Of a stretch of 64,000 nucleotides of DNA, positions 54,094-64,000 are shown in pieces. The DNA lies in the NCBI GenBank assembly GCA_032433765.1, contig JAVIAB010000046.1:60981388-61045387 (forward strand), given 5' to 3'. Under the pieces are notes generated by a model. The model saw only the letters and a list, made by a program, of their open reading frames with translations, did not search any database and was not told the origin of the DNA. Origin of the DNA: Megaustenia siamemsis (lineage: Eukaryota; Mollusca; Gastropoda; Stylommatophora; Ariophantidae). A program made the position numbers and the translations under genes. The number at the start of each line of letters is the position of its first letter. The stretch's first letter is position 1.

Positions 54094-55555
54094 GGAAAAA
54101 GGAATCGTTAAGATCCCAAAGAAGGGTATTCTCAGAAATTGTAACAACTGGAGAGGCATAAAACTTTTGTCAGTTGCCTCAAAGTTATTCTGTGAAATCA
54201 TCATAAATAGAATAAAAGATTCAATAGATACAAGAATGCGTGAAGAACAGGCTGGGTTTAGAAAAGTGAGAAGCTGCCTTGACCACATTTTTACTCTACG
54301 ACTTATATTGGAGGAACACATTGAAAAGCAAAAACATTTTGTATTTAACTTCATTGACTTCAAAAAGCATTCGACAGCATTCATAGAGATTCTTTGTGGA
54401 AAATTCTGAAGCAAATATGGCTTACCATAAAACAATCATAAATATTATCAAAGACATGTATGATGGATACACATATGCCGTTCGAACAGAGGAAGGAATG
54501 AGCGAATGTTTTCCAATAGAAACTGGAGTTAAACAAGGATGTATTTTGGAGACAAATAATAATAAATGAATATTATTAAGGATGTATTTTATCGCTCTTG
54601 TTATTTGAAATTGTTATGGACTTCTTAATGAAGAAATGCTGCACTGGTAATAAAGGCATCGAATGGATACAAGGAGACCATTTGGAAGACCTGGACTTTG
54701 CTGATGACAGTCCTCATCAGCAGTCAGATAAAACACAAACAGGATAACACAAATGAACTATCATCAACAGCCAGCAAAATTGGGCTTGAGATAAAACATA
54801 AAAAGTCTAAAGTCATGAAAATATTAATTCCAACAGATGACAGAATATACATGGAAAATAAACCAGTGGAATAGATCAACCACTTTATCTATCTTGAACG
54901 TCACATTGATCGGGAAGGGGATAAAAGTAAAGAAATTAGAATCAGAATAGCTAAAGCAGCAATGTCTTTCAAAAGCCTTGGAAGATTGTGGAAATCAAAA
55001 CTCATCAGCACAGGCACAAAACTTAGACTATTCAAATCAAACAAACTATCTACCCTTATATATACGTATGAGAGCTGGAAAACCACAAAAGATATAGAAA
55101 CAAAGTTGAATGCATTCGAAAATAAATGTCTAAGGAAAATACTTGGTATAGAGTGGACTGAATTTAAAACAAATGAAGAAATTAGAGAAATCGCCAATAA
55201 ACCACTAATATCTTCAGTAATCAAGAAAAGACAATGGTCATATGTTGGACATGTGATGAGATAATAACCAAATAACAAAGTAAGCCCTCATGTGGGAAAC
55301 AACACATAAGAGGAAAAGAGGCCGATCCAGAGAGACACTGAGAAGAACATTGACCAGAGAGGCAAGAACAACAGGAATCGTCCTCAATGAGATAGAGTTG
55401 CTTGCACAGAACAGAGACAAATGGCGAGATTTGATAAAATATCTTTACAAGATTTGAAAACTGCTAGAGTAAAAATTTAGACAAGAGAAAGAGTATTTGG
55501 GTCTATGCGCTATGGGTCGGCTATGGCTTGAAAGGTCAATAGATAGAAAGATAGA
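54094..55555 (+). mobile_element. LINE-B, longest copy (reverse transcriptase to tail)
   Basis: The open stretch to 54409 encodes GIVKIPKKGILRNCNNWRGI, LLSVASKLFCEIIINRIKDS, EEQAGFRKVRSCLDHIFTLR and FNFIDFKK. Then, in broken frames, come the palm (TEEGMSECFPIETGVKQGCI and a TTTGCTGATGAC FADD box), YESWKTTKDIETKLNAFENK and the C-terminus. It ends with GAAAGGTCAATAGATAGAAA and a TAGA-rich tail. A 40-bp insertion at about 54550 duplicates AGGATGTATTTT. This is another RTE-type reverse transcriptase, inactive here. Confidence 0.85.
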
Positions 55556-55573
55556 TATATTTATATACATATA

Positions 55574-56030
55574 CTATCATCATCAAGTTCCGGGCCTGCT
55601 GGCATAGGTGATCATGTCTCTCCACAATTTTCAATCTCGACAGTTATTGATCATTTCTGTTGTTGACCTTCTGCTAAGCCATTCTCTTAAGCTGTCTGAT
55701 ATCTTTTCTCTTTCTCTTTGCTTCCCTCTATCTCTTCGTCCCTCAATTTTCCCAGTTGTTACAATATATTCCAGCTGTTCTCTTCTCATTACATGGCCAA
55801 AAAAATGATGATTGTTTTTTCCTAATATTGGAAATTAGCTCTCTTTTTGCTTCGGCCTTTTTCAGAACATTTTCAGTACTCTTCTTAACTGTCCATGGTA
55901 TTCTCAACATTCTTCTGTTAAACCACATTTCTACAGACTCCAGTTATTTTTTTGTCTGTTGTCCTATTGTCCATGATTCACATCCATATGTTAAGACAGG
56001 CTCTACATAACATTTAAGAACTCTTTTTTT
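55574..56030 (-). mobile_element. LINE-A2 3' fragment
   Basis: On the minus strand it encodes the C-terminus (MWFNRRMLRIPWTVKKSTEN, VLKKAEAKRELISNIRKKQS) and ends in ACTTGATGATGATAG at 55574. It starts at the RALKCYVE-like region near 56010. It lies tail to tail with the preceding plus-strand LINE-B. Confidence 0.85.
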
Positions 56031-56375
56031 TTAATTCTATTGTTAAAAACAGTACAACCTGTGGCTGTCCTGCTGCCTTGCAGTATCCTCAGGAGAGTAA
56101 AAGAGAGGGTATCCTGAAGTAAAACAATGCCACTGCCTTGCGGGTGAGACTTTTTAGTCAAAGGCTAGCAGAGCCAACCACAAAAAGACCGACGGAAGGC
56201 AACAGAAAACCACCATCGTAGTTTCTTTGTACAATCATGTATATATATATATATATATAGATATATATTCACAATGGCTATAAAAAATAATTGTTATTTA
56301 AATAAGATATATACTTGATTGACGTCATGGGACGCACCAAGATGGACGCTACCTGCGTCCAAGCCATGTAAACAA
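56031..56375. other. Unassigned interval with an AT microsatellite
   Basis: 56060-56215 shares words with 59240-59310 (CTGCTGCCTTGCAG, TCAAAGGCTAG, AGCCAACC/AGCAAACC), suggesting an unclassified dispersed repeat. An (AT)n run is at 56239-56258. Confidence 0.4.
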
Positions 56376-56499
56376 TGTTGACTTTCCTTGTCTCCATCGA
56401 TTTATCTCATTCTATTAGAGAATTTCGTGCTGTCTGTTACCACAGTGAGTTGGCAGATTTTTATAAATGTAAATGGCGGGTTGATAATAAATGTTTGTA

Positions 56500-58010
56500 C
56501 ACAGTTCGTCAACCATCGCTGTAGATCAAGTCTTTATTCGCTGGCTCTGCTCGCGACCTTGGAAGCTAATGACCTTACTTGTGCAGACGGTTGATTTGGG
56601 GCAAATTGTACGTTACAATATCACTGCTATAATGACTCAGTTTGTGACAAAACTACAGGGACATGCCCAAACAATGACAGTTGTCAGCACGGAATTTTCG
56701 GACCCCAGTGTCAGTACTTCGATTTTGTTTACAAATATGCCCAAAAATCTGAATCTACTTTCCTGTTTGATAACAACACCTCATATAATCCGGACACAGT
56801 TTCTACATCAGTTGAGGCAACTCTCAATCAATCTTTGCCGCACTCCTGGTTTAGAATTTATGTGAATGACTTAACAGATACGGACAGTTTCTCGGTAAAT
56901 CTGAATGGTTCTGCCTCATGTAACAATGTATCAAGGTTTGTAGTTAGTCCGCACGAGATTGATGTCTTTTGCTCTGGGGCGGTCTGATCAACAAGTTACG
57001 GATTGAAGGGGCGATAGTTGCAAATATCTGCTCTATCTATCTACATTGGCGGGGGTTGGAATGTGGCTCTCAAACAGATCACAAACCAGATAGACACATT
57101 TGATGCTTGTTATACAGGAGACGGATGTGGACCAGAGGCCGCAGTTAATGGGAAAACAAAGACCAATCTCTATGACAATGACTGCACACACACACAATGG
57201 AGAAGTGGAACCAATTCTGTTTACTGGTATCTGAACTTTGCCACGCCCCAGAAGACTCACACCATTCGAATCTATCATCGAGCTAGCAATATGATTCGGG
57301 TAAAGAATGCCACTCTAAAGGCTTTCTCTGACAGTGGCAGCGTAGTGTTTCAGTATAATGATATATCATACCCTAATATTTCTGTGAACACTATTGTGGT
57401 CAACACACAAACGCCAATGGCGCACATTAAGATTGAGTTCTCATCGACCATTTCGCAGGCCGACAGTGCACTGATGGTATGTGAGGTGCAAACATATACA
57501 GACACCTATTGTCTGGATGAGCATTCTTGGTCGTTTTGTGCAATGTCTAGTGGGTGTAGTAAAGGCTGCAATGCCATCATCTGTATGTGTCATGGCAACT
57601 GTTCATATGGGATCTATGGACACGACTGTTCCGGGTCTTGTCTTAGTGTCTGTCCTTTATTTGAGGAAAAATCCGGAAAATGCATACAATGTAAACCTCC
57701 TGGCTATACCTGTAATGACACTTGTCCCAATGGTAATTTTGGGATACAGTGTGAACAGACGTGTTCTGATGGCTGTGACATCATATGTGACCCGGAAAGT
57801 GCAGACTGTACGTGCAAGGAAACGTACTACGAGTCAGATTGCACTCTTAAATGTCCGGACAACTGTTTCAATGACACCTGTGAACAGTCAATCGGGAACT
57901 GTACATGGTAGAGAACGTTCTAAGGGCCAGACTGCACTCTCAAATCTCCGGACAACTGTTTGAACGAAACCTGTGATTCCCACGTTCAGAAGAGTCTGCC
58001 TACTACAACA
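56500..58010 (+). pseudogene. EGF-like / galactose-binding (fucolectin-type) extracellular protein, broken
   Basis: A leader-like stretch (SLYSLALLATLEANDLTCAD) is followed by an EGF-like domain (NCTLQYHCYNDSVCDK, CPNNDSCQHGIFGPQC). Next is the end of a galactose-binding-like domain, and then a complete one (GGGWNVALKQ, NGKTKTNLYDNDCTHTQWRS, YWYLNFATPQKTHTIRIYHR, ending CEVQTY). Cysteine-rich EGF/laminin-like repeats follow (CHGNCSYGIYGHDC, CPNGNFGIQCEQTCSDGCD). A stop replaces W at 56592 in DG*FG. A base appears lost near 56982, and a CTAT repeat near 57031 shifts the frame. The longest open part is 57018-57911. Past 57911 a decayed extra EGF (DNCLNETCD) remains. The absence of introns and the lesions suggest a pseudogene, possibly a retrocopy. 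Confidence 0.75.
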
Positions 58011-58029
58011 AGCCCAAGCATATGGACAC

Positions 58030-59180
58030 TTTAATGTGTTTCTGTGCTAGACATGGTTCATTTCTTGGTGTTTTTCTGTGAAGCCATGGTTCATATCTTG
58101 ATGTGTTTCTGTGCTAGCCATGGCTCATATCTTGGCTTGTGTGTGTTGGCCATGGCTCATATCTTGGTGTGTGTCATGTTAGTCATATCTCATATCTTGG
58201 TGCGTCTGTGTTAATCATGTCTCATATCTTTATGTGTGTCTGTGTTTAGTCATATCTCATATCTTAGTGTGCACCAGTGTTAGTCATATGTCATATCTTT
58301 GTGTGTGCATCCTGGGTTAGTGATATCTCATATCTTTGTGTATGCATGTCTGTGTTTATTACATCTCATATCCTTGTGTGTGCATGGCTATGTTAGTCCC
58401 ATCTCATGTCTTTGTGTGAGCATATCTATGTTAGTCATATCTCTTATCTTTGTGTGCATGTCTATGTCAGTTATATCTCATATCTTTATGTGCATGTTTA
58501 TGTTAGTCATGTATCTTGATGTGTGTCAGTGTTAATCATGCCTCGTATCGCTGTGTGCATGTCTGGGCTAGTCACATCTCACATCTTTGTGCGTGCGTGT
58601 CAGTGTTAGTCACATCTCACATCTTTGTGCGTGCGTGTCAGTGTTAGCCACATCTCACATCTTTGTGCGTGCGTGTCAGTGTTAGTCACATCTCACATCT
58701 TTGTGCGTGCGTGTCAGTGTTAGTCACATCTCACATCTTTGTGCGTGCGTGTCAGTGTTAGTCACATCTCACATCTTTGTGCGTGCGTGTCTGTGTTAGT
58801 CATATCTCATATCTTGGTGTGTGTCAGTGTTAATCATGCCTCGTATCGCTGTGTGCATGTCTGGGTTAGTCACATCTCACATCTTTGTGCGTGCGTGTCA
58901 GTGTTAGTCACATCTCACATCTTTGTGCGTGCGTGTCAGTGTTAGTCACATCTCACATCTTTGTGTGTGTATGTCTGTGTTAGTCACATCTCATATCTTT
59001 GTGTGTGTATGTCTGTGTTAGTCACATCTCACATCATTGTGTGTGTATGTCTGTGTTAGTCACATCTCACATCTTTGTGCGTGCGTGTCAGTGTTAGTCA
59101 CATATCATATCTTTGTGCGTGCGTGTCAGTGTTAGTCGCATCTCACATCTTTGTGTGTGCATGTCTGTGTTAGTCACCTC
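58030..59180. repeat. 38-bp minisatellite, about 30 units, at the pseudogene's 3' end
   Basis: The unit contains GTGTTAGTCACATCTCACAT and CTTTGTGCGTGCGTGTCA. Units between about 58570 and 58960 are almost identical; outer units are increasingly diverged (for example CATGGTTCATATCTTGGTG), the pattern expected of expansion from the centre. The plus strand has chance open frames from the repeat. Confidence 0.95.
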
Positions 59181-59681
59181 TAGTGACTTGGGCAGATGGT
59201 GCTCGTAAACCTGGGAGGGCTGACCATCTAAGGGCAGAATCCCCCTACAGAAAAGTCAACCTGCTGCCTTGCAGGAAGATTGGGGACAATCAAAGGCTAG
59301 GGAAAGCAAACCCGAATAAAATGCTGGCTGAAATCGGATGCACTGGGCCACTGGCGCAGAAAACAGTGCAACGTATTAACAGGTGTTCAATCAGAGTGGA
59401 TATGGCGAACTCTACTTGTGATGTTCTGTCTGTGGGGGCGACCAACACACTTAGCCTGACAGATGACTTCATGTGGGAGTCTGGAATCCTACTCCGATTG
59501 AGTCCTGATCGCAGAGAGAGAGAGAGAGATATATACTTGCTGGCGCATAAGCAAACATGCACACTTTCTTACACAAACTCTAATATGCAATGAATGAAAG
59601 AAGTCTGCTGGTTTGGAAAACATTTGCATCAGTTATCAGTCATATTATGACTTGCAGGAAGACTATCTGCTGCTGAAGTAG
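59181..59681 (+). other. Unassigned interval with a 136-codon open frame
   Basis: The plus strand is open from 59183 to 59593, but the predicted protein resembles nothing I know. Part of it (59240-59310) shares words with 56060-56215, so it is more likely dispersed-repeat DNA than a gene. An (AG)n run lies at 59515-59529. Confidence 0.4.
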
Positions 59682-59692
59682 AAATGTTTATT

Positions 59693-60167
59693 CTATCTAT
59701 CTATTGACCTTTCGAGCTGTAGTCGGCCCATAGGGCAAAGAGCCAGATACTTTCTCTTATCTACATTTTTATTTTAGCAATTTTCAATCCTTGTAAAGAT
59801 ATTTTATAAAATCTCACCATTTGTCTCTGTTCTGTGCAAGCAACTCTATCTCATTGAGGTAGTCTATTCCTGCTGCTCTTGCCTCTCTGATCAATGTTCT
59901 TTTCAGTGTCTCTTTGGGTCAGCCTCTTTTCCTCTTACCTGTTGTTTCCCACATGAGGGCTTACTTTGTTATTTTGTTATTATCTCTCCTCATCACATGT
60001 CCAACATATGACCATCATCATTTCTTGATTACTGAAGATATTAGTGATGGATTGGCGATTTCTCTAATTTCCTCTTTTGTTTTGAATTTGTTCCATACTA
60101 TACCAAGTATTTTCCTTAGACATTTATTTTTGAATGAGTTCAACTTTGTTTCTATATGCCTATTTCT
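59693..60167 (-). mobile_element. LINE-B 3' fragment with TSD
   Basis: A 475-bp 5'-truncated insert flanked by AAATGTTTATT (59682-59692) and AAATGCTTATT (60168-60178), one mismatch. On the minus strand it encodes the GHVMRRDNN and QIRAAGIDYLNEIELLAQNR segments and ends in GAAAGGTCAATAGATAGATA. Confidence 0.9.
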
Positions 60168-60459
60168 AAATGCTTATTGCATGTCTGATATATAATTTCA
60201 CTTCTCATTTCTATTTGTTTGGTTTGGTAACAGAGAAAACAATCAACAATTTAGTGACAAATCAGATATAGCTGGAACAACATGATGTCAGTTGTTTATT
60301 TTCTTTACAATCTCAAACAATAGATACAGTAATAGCTTTATCTATACCAGAAAGTTTCTATATGAGCTCTTTGGTGATGTGAAGGTGGTAGTACTTCTTA
60401 AGCTGAGCCGAGGCTGTATATCTGGATGCTGATTTTTAATATAATATAACAGATTTAAC

Positions 60460-61700
60460 CCTAGCTATGTCCATAAAATTATAGTTTTCAGTATGTATTG
60501 GTTTTCTTAAAGGATTTGTATTTAGAAATTACTTAATCAGACTTATCTTCTCATCCCATATACTTATTATAATTAGTGACAACTGCCAGGTCAACATTTA
60601 TTTTTTACAAAGATGCTATTACATTTAGTTCTACATATGCAAGATATTTTTAGAGTTTAAAAATTTGAGCATAGTGGTAGTCATATTAACAATTTTATTA
60701 TCCTTCCACTGAATAATCCCTATATTGTCCCTTCTAACCCATCTCATCGAACACCTTACACTTTTTTCTGGTATCACATAACTACTGGAGAATCCTTTTG
60801 ATTTGGTAAAATGGTGCCACAAGCTTATGCTCTTTCCTTTTAATAAATTTCTAAATAAATGAAAAGAAAAAGTATAATAATTATCAATAAATATTTGATA
60901 TCCTTGATAGAAGCTTTTACATAACTGCATAACAATGTCAGATATCGAACCATATGTTTCTGAATCGTTTCCTGTATACATTTCAAAGTTATATCCTGTT
61001 ACTGTATCTATGAGCTTCTACTACCCACAATTTAATTTCCCATTTTCTTGGTTTATCCTTGATGTTCTGTCTAAATGTCCATCAGTATAAGAGTGAAACT
61101 TCTGAGTCACATCAACAGGTGGTTGAATATTGAGAGCTCTGTTGTAAACAAACAAACAAGCATTTTTATTCATGACTAGTTTAATAGTTACTAACAAAAG
61201 TTATAAATTGTATTCTATTAACACAAGCATTACTGGACAAAATATACATAAATTAACTTTTCTAAGAATGTATTATAACTATAAATTGTCTGGTTTACTA
61301 TTATGGTTGGTAAAAAAAAACACTTTCCTATTTAGTAGTGAACTAATACAAAACATTTACATAGCAACTGTTGCTAGGGAAGAAAATAATTAAATGAAGT
61401 ACAAATATTAAGTTTTATTATTGTCTCAATTATTAAATACTATTTTTATATCCATAAAAACACATAAAAATGTCACAAACTGCTTTCAGAAACCTAACAA
61501 GCCAAAAAACATACTAGCAATTGAGACACATATCAGAGTATATATTAAGTTTATTCAATCAAATTCAATATCTTCATCATCCTCAGTTAACAATTCCTCA
61601 TCTGTGACATCATCACTATCATTTCTTATATCCAAAATAGAGATATAGTCAGAATCATTACATTACATTTTATTAGTAAAACAATAAATTTTTGACACTC
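60460..61700 (-). pseudogene. Second piggyBac-like transposase family, decayed
   Basis: The minus strand at 61690-61550 encodes an acidic stretch (DIRNDSDDVTDEELLTEDDE), as at piggyBac N-termini. At 61100-61050 it reads IKDKPRKWEIKLWVVEA, and 60981-60631 is open: MYTGNDSETYGSISDIVMQL, YQGYQIFIDNYYTFSFHLFR, KGFSSSYVIPEKSVR and IGIIQWKDNKIVNM. The D of IFIDNYYT is the second catalytic aspartate of the family. The order and spacing fit a piggyBac transposase with about 400 bp of AT-rich decay between the N-terminal and catalytic parts. It is not obviously the same family as 34940-38516. No terminal repeats were found. Confidence 0.7.
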
Positions 61701-61879
61701 AGATGAAAAATACCTGAACTGTCAACTTCCAAATTGGTGTCATGCTGGATAAAAATTTTGCGTTCTTTCAAATTAAACTTATATAAAATAAAATAATACA
61801 TTTTTTTTTACATTTTATTAGTCTTACATATTAATTTTGATATGTGATTTCTTATAATTTTTTCCACAAAAAATATTTT

Positions 61880-62848
61880 GTAAAGGCTTGGCTAACATCA
61901 AGGACCCCAATGTAAAGGATTATAAGATGGCTATATACCTCAGTGAATTAAGTGCTGGATTTAAAGGAACTGAATGAAAAGCATGGATATCAGACATCAA
62001 ATGGAAGAATACCCAAAATAGGCATGAAGCAAAACTAGCCTTGTTAAATGTTAAGACTGATTTAGGTAAAATACTAGCCAAAGCAGCATATAAAGACATT
62101 GATAATAGGGTGAAAAAATCTGTAAGATGTGATAAAACTTATATAGATAATCTGGCAGTTGAAAGTGAATTAACCTCCAAAACAGGAAATAGCAAGGTGT
62201 TATATAATATACAGAAACAACTAACAGGCTCCTTTACATCAAATAACCGACCTGTTCTGAGTTAAGATGGCACTTTACTAACTTGTAGTGCTAACAAAAA
62301 AGCCCAATTGGCTAACAATTTCCAAGATATTCTTAACCGTCACAGTATCCCAGTCATCTGATGCAATTTGAAACAGATGCACCAACTCCGCATCTAGACA
62401 TCAATATAAATAAAATCACTGTAACAGAAATTGAATTAGCTGTGAAGCACATGGCTAATAATAAAGCCACTGGTGTCAATAAAATAACTGCAGAGATGCT
62501 GGAAGCATTTAATAATCAAAATGTATTCCACCTAAAAAAGTTATTTAATAAAAATTTGGGATGAAGAAAAAGTTCCTACAAACTAGAAGAAAGAGATCAT
62601 TATCCAATTACCTAAAAAAGGCAATCTTAAAGATTGCAATAACTGGAGAGAAATTAAGCTTTTACCAGTTGCCTCCAAGGTTTTCTGTAGAATCATGCTG
62701 AACAAAATAAAAGATGCTGTAGATAATATTATGTGCGAAGAACAGGCAGGATTTAGAAAGGTGAAAAGCTGTCTTGACCAAATATTTACTACAAGGATAA
62801 CTCTAGACAAACATACAGAAAAAACAACATCCATTAATCTGCAATTTC
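61880..62848 (+). mobile_element. LINE-B-like reverse transcriptase, left part
   Basis: A linker region (KVLYNIQKQLTGSFTSNNRP) is followed by AVKHMANNKATGVNKITAEM, IQLPKKGNLKDCNNWREIKL, LPVASKVFCRIMLNKIKDAV, EEQAGFRKVKSCLDQIFTTR and HTEKTTSINLQF. It is then interrupted by an inverted LINE-E fragment and resumes at about 63650. The upstream endonuclease is not seen. Confidence 0.8.
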
Positions 62849-63648
62849 GTTCTTCTTCCTTTTCTTTCCTTTTTATTTGCCTTTCAGCATCAAAGGGAGA
62901 TATAATTTGTGGCCTTTTGCTCTTCTCTTCACCTCTACTGCTGTTATTTTTCCTAGCATTTCTAATATTCCGTCAATCCATCTTTTTCATGGTTGACTCT
63001 GGGACTTGGTGTTCTTGCAATGTTTATTGAAGGCTCGTTGTGTTATGTTTTGATCTTTCTGCCTTGTCACATGGCCGAACCATTTTATCTGTTGTTTCTT
63101 TATATATTCTATGACGGGAGTTATTCCTAGCTTTTTTTCTCAGTTCTTCATTTCTGACCTTATCTCTCAGACTGTTTCCCATCATTTGTCTAACACATTT
63201 CATCTCAGTAGAGGTTGTTTTTCGTATTGTTCTTGCATCTAGGGTCCAAGACTGGCATTGGTAGCACAACGTTGGGACGAAGATTCTATTCTGAGTGCCC
63301 ATTTTGCCTCTTGAGTTGTTTCCTTGTTGGACCATAGTAGTGATAGCTGTCCAATGATTTGACAGGCTTTGTTGCATCTTGAGTCAATTTCTGCTGTTTG
63401 TGAATTGTCATTTGTTACTAGACTTCCTAGGTATTTAAAGACCTCTACTTGTTTTAGTTATCTGCCGTCTATAGTTATGTTATGTTCTGTTTCTCTTTTT
63501 TAACATTTATGACTTCTGTTTTATTGATGTTGATTTTCATGTTTCATTTTGTGCCTGTGCTGTTGAATCTATTTAAATGTTCTTGTAGGTCTTCTATTTT
63601 TCCATGTATTAGTGTCTGATCATCTCCAAATAGAAACTCATTGATCTC
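62849..63648 (-). mobile_element. LINE-E 3' fragment nested in the LINE-B-like element
   Basis: On the minus strand, from 63648: FGDDQTLIHGKIEDLQEHLN (the FADD box changed to FGDD), CQSWTLDARTIRKTTSTEMK, RQMMGNSLRDKVRNEELRKK and EYIKKQQIKWFGHVTRQKDQ. It ends with a GGAAGAAGAAC tail at 62849. Flanks CTGCAATTT and TTGCACTTT may be a diverged TSD. Confidence 0.85.
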
Positions 63649-64000
63649 TCTGATTGCACTTTAATTGATTTTAAAAAAGCATTTGACAGCGTACATAGAT
63701 TGTCCTTGTGAAACATTATGGAATGCCACCAAAAATTATCAACATTAAAAAAGACATATGTGATGACCATACTTGCGCAGTTTACACAGAGAAGGGAATG
63801 AGTGATTGGTTTTGAATTGAAACAGGAGTCAAACTGGGATGTATACTCTCTCCATTACTATTTGGAACTACCATTGATTACATAATGAGTAAATGTTGCA
63901 AATTATGGCATTAAATGGTATGACCAGAATTACTCTGAAGACCTACATTTTGCAGACAATATAGTGCTCTTAAGTGGCAATATCAACAAGCTGCAAAATA
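63649..64000 (+). mobile_element. LINE-B-like reverse transcriptase, right part
   Basis: Continues the interrupted domain with LIDFKKAFDSVHR, then broken frames for the SDW-IETGVK-GCILSP region and LHFADNIVLLSGNINKLQN, where the FADD box reads FADN. It runs off the right edge of the window. Confidence 0.8.

Noticed and set aside
58299..58945. Cysteine-rich open frames (repeats like VISHIFVCMSM)
   Set aside because: They are translations of the 38-bp minisatellite and change with its frame.
59183..59593. A 136-residue protein gene
   Set aside because: No recognisable domain; part of the DNA is shared with 56060-56215 as a repeat. Not supported as a gene.

Overview
The window looks like invertebrate animal nuclear DNA, most likely a mollusc and plausibly a bivalve. 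It is AT-rich and has long introns, decayed RTE-type LINEs, tRNA-derived SINEs, cut-and-paste DNA transposons and several minisatellites. It also carries exons for CUB and EGF-like extracellular domains and a broken gene for a lectin-like/EGF protein of a kind common in molluscs. The species assignment is inference. No bacterial or organellar features are seen.

The only host gene with good support lies on the minus strand and spans almost the whole window. Its exons, in transcription order, are an EGF-like exon (51300-51099), CUB domain 1 (47498-47389 plus 42355-42115), CUB domain 2 (31894-31713 plus 31346-31184) and the first half of CUB domain 3 (2135-1951). All splice phases agree: each CUB domain is entered and left in phase 1 and split internally by a phase-0 intron. 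Several EGF repeats followed by serial CUB domains is the layout of cubilin. The 49 kb between the first and last visible exon is almost entirely transposons and tandem repeats.

I use letters for the retroelement families. LINE-A and LINE-A2 are RTE-like with GAT/ATG-repeat 3' tails. LINE-B has a TAGA-repeat tail. LINE-C and LINE-E are RTE-like with GAA-rich tails. LINE-D is an I/Nimb/jockey-like LINE with an RNase H domain. Many insertions are nested and several can be ordered by their target-site duplications (TSDs): LINE-B and LINE-A2 in LINE-C (3.8-8.35 kb), LINE-A2 in LINE-B (48.7 kb), LINE-A in LINE-D (43.8 kb). At 33.3-39.0 kb a LINE-A carries a SINE and a piggyBac-like transposon, and that transposon carries LINE-E.

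Region by region: 0-13.2 kb is LINE fragments, a CUB exon, a pogo/Tigger-like transposase relic and a piggyBac-like relic. 14.7-17.7 kb is a 38-bp satellite of about 80 copies, followed by a 403-bp foldback transposon. 20.1-28.9 kb holds three nearly identical LINE-A copies in direct orientation, probably a tandem segmental duplication; their reading frames differ almost only by single-base homopolymer indels. 29.5-33 kb has a SINE, two CUB exons and a small foldback element. 33-39 kb is the nested stack. 39.9-41.4 kb is a 43-bp minisatellite. 42-46 kb has a CUB exon, a 38-bp minisatellite and LINE-D. 47.4-51.3 kb has a CUB exon, more LINEs, a 26-bp minisatellite and the EGF exon. 54-64 kb has LINEs, an EGF/galactose-binding pseudogene on the plus strand, another 38-bp minisatellite and a piggyBac-like relic.
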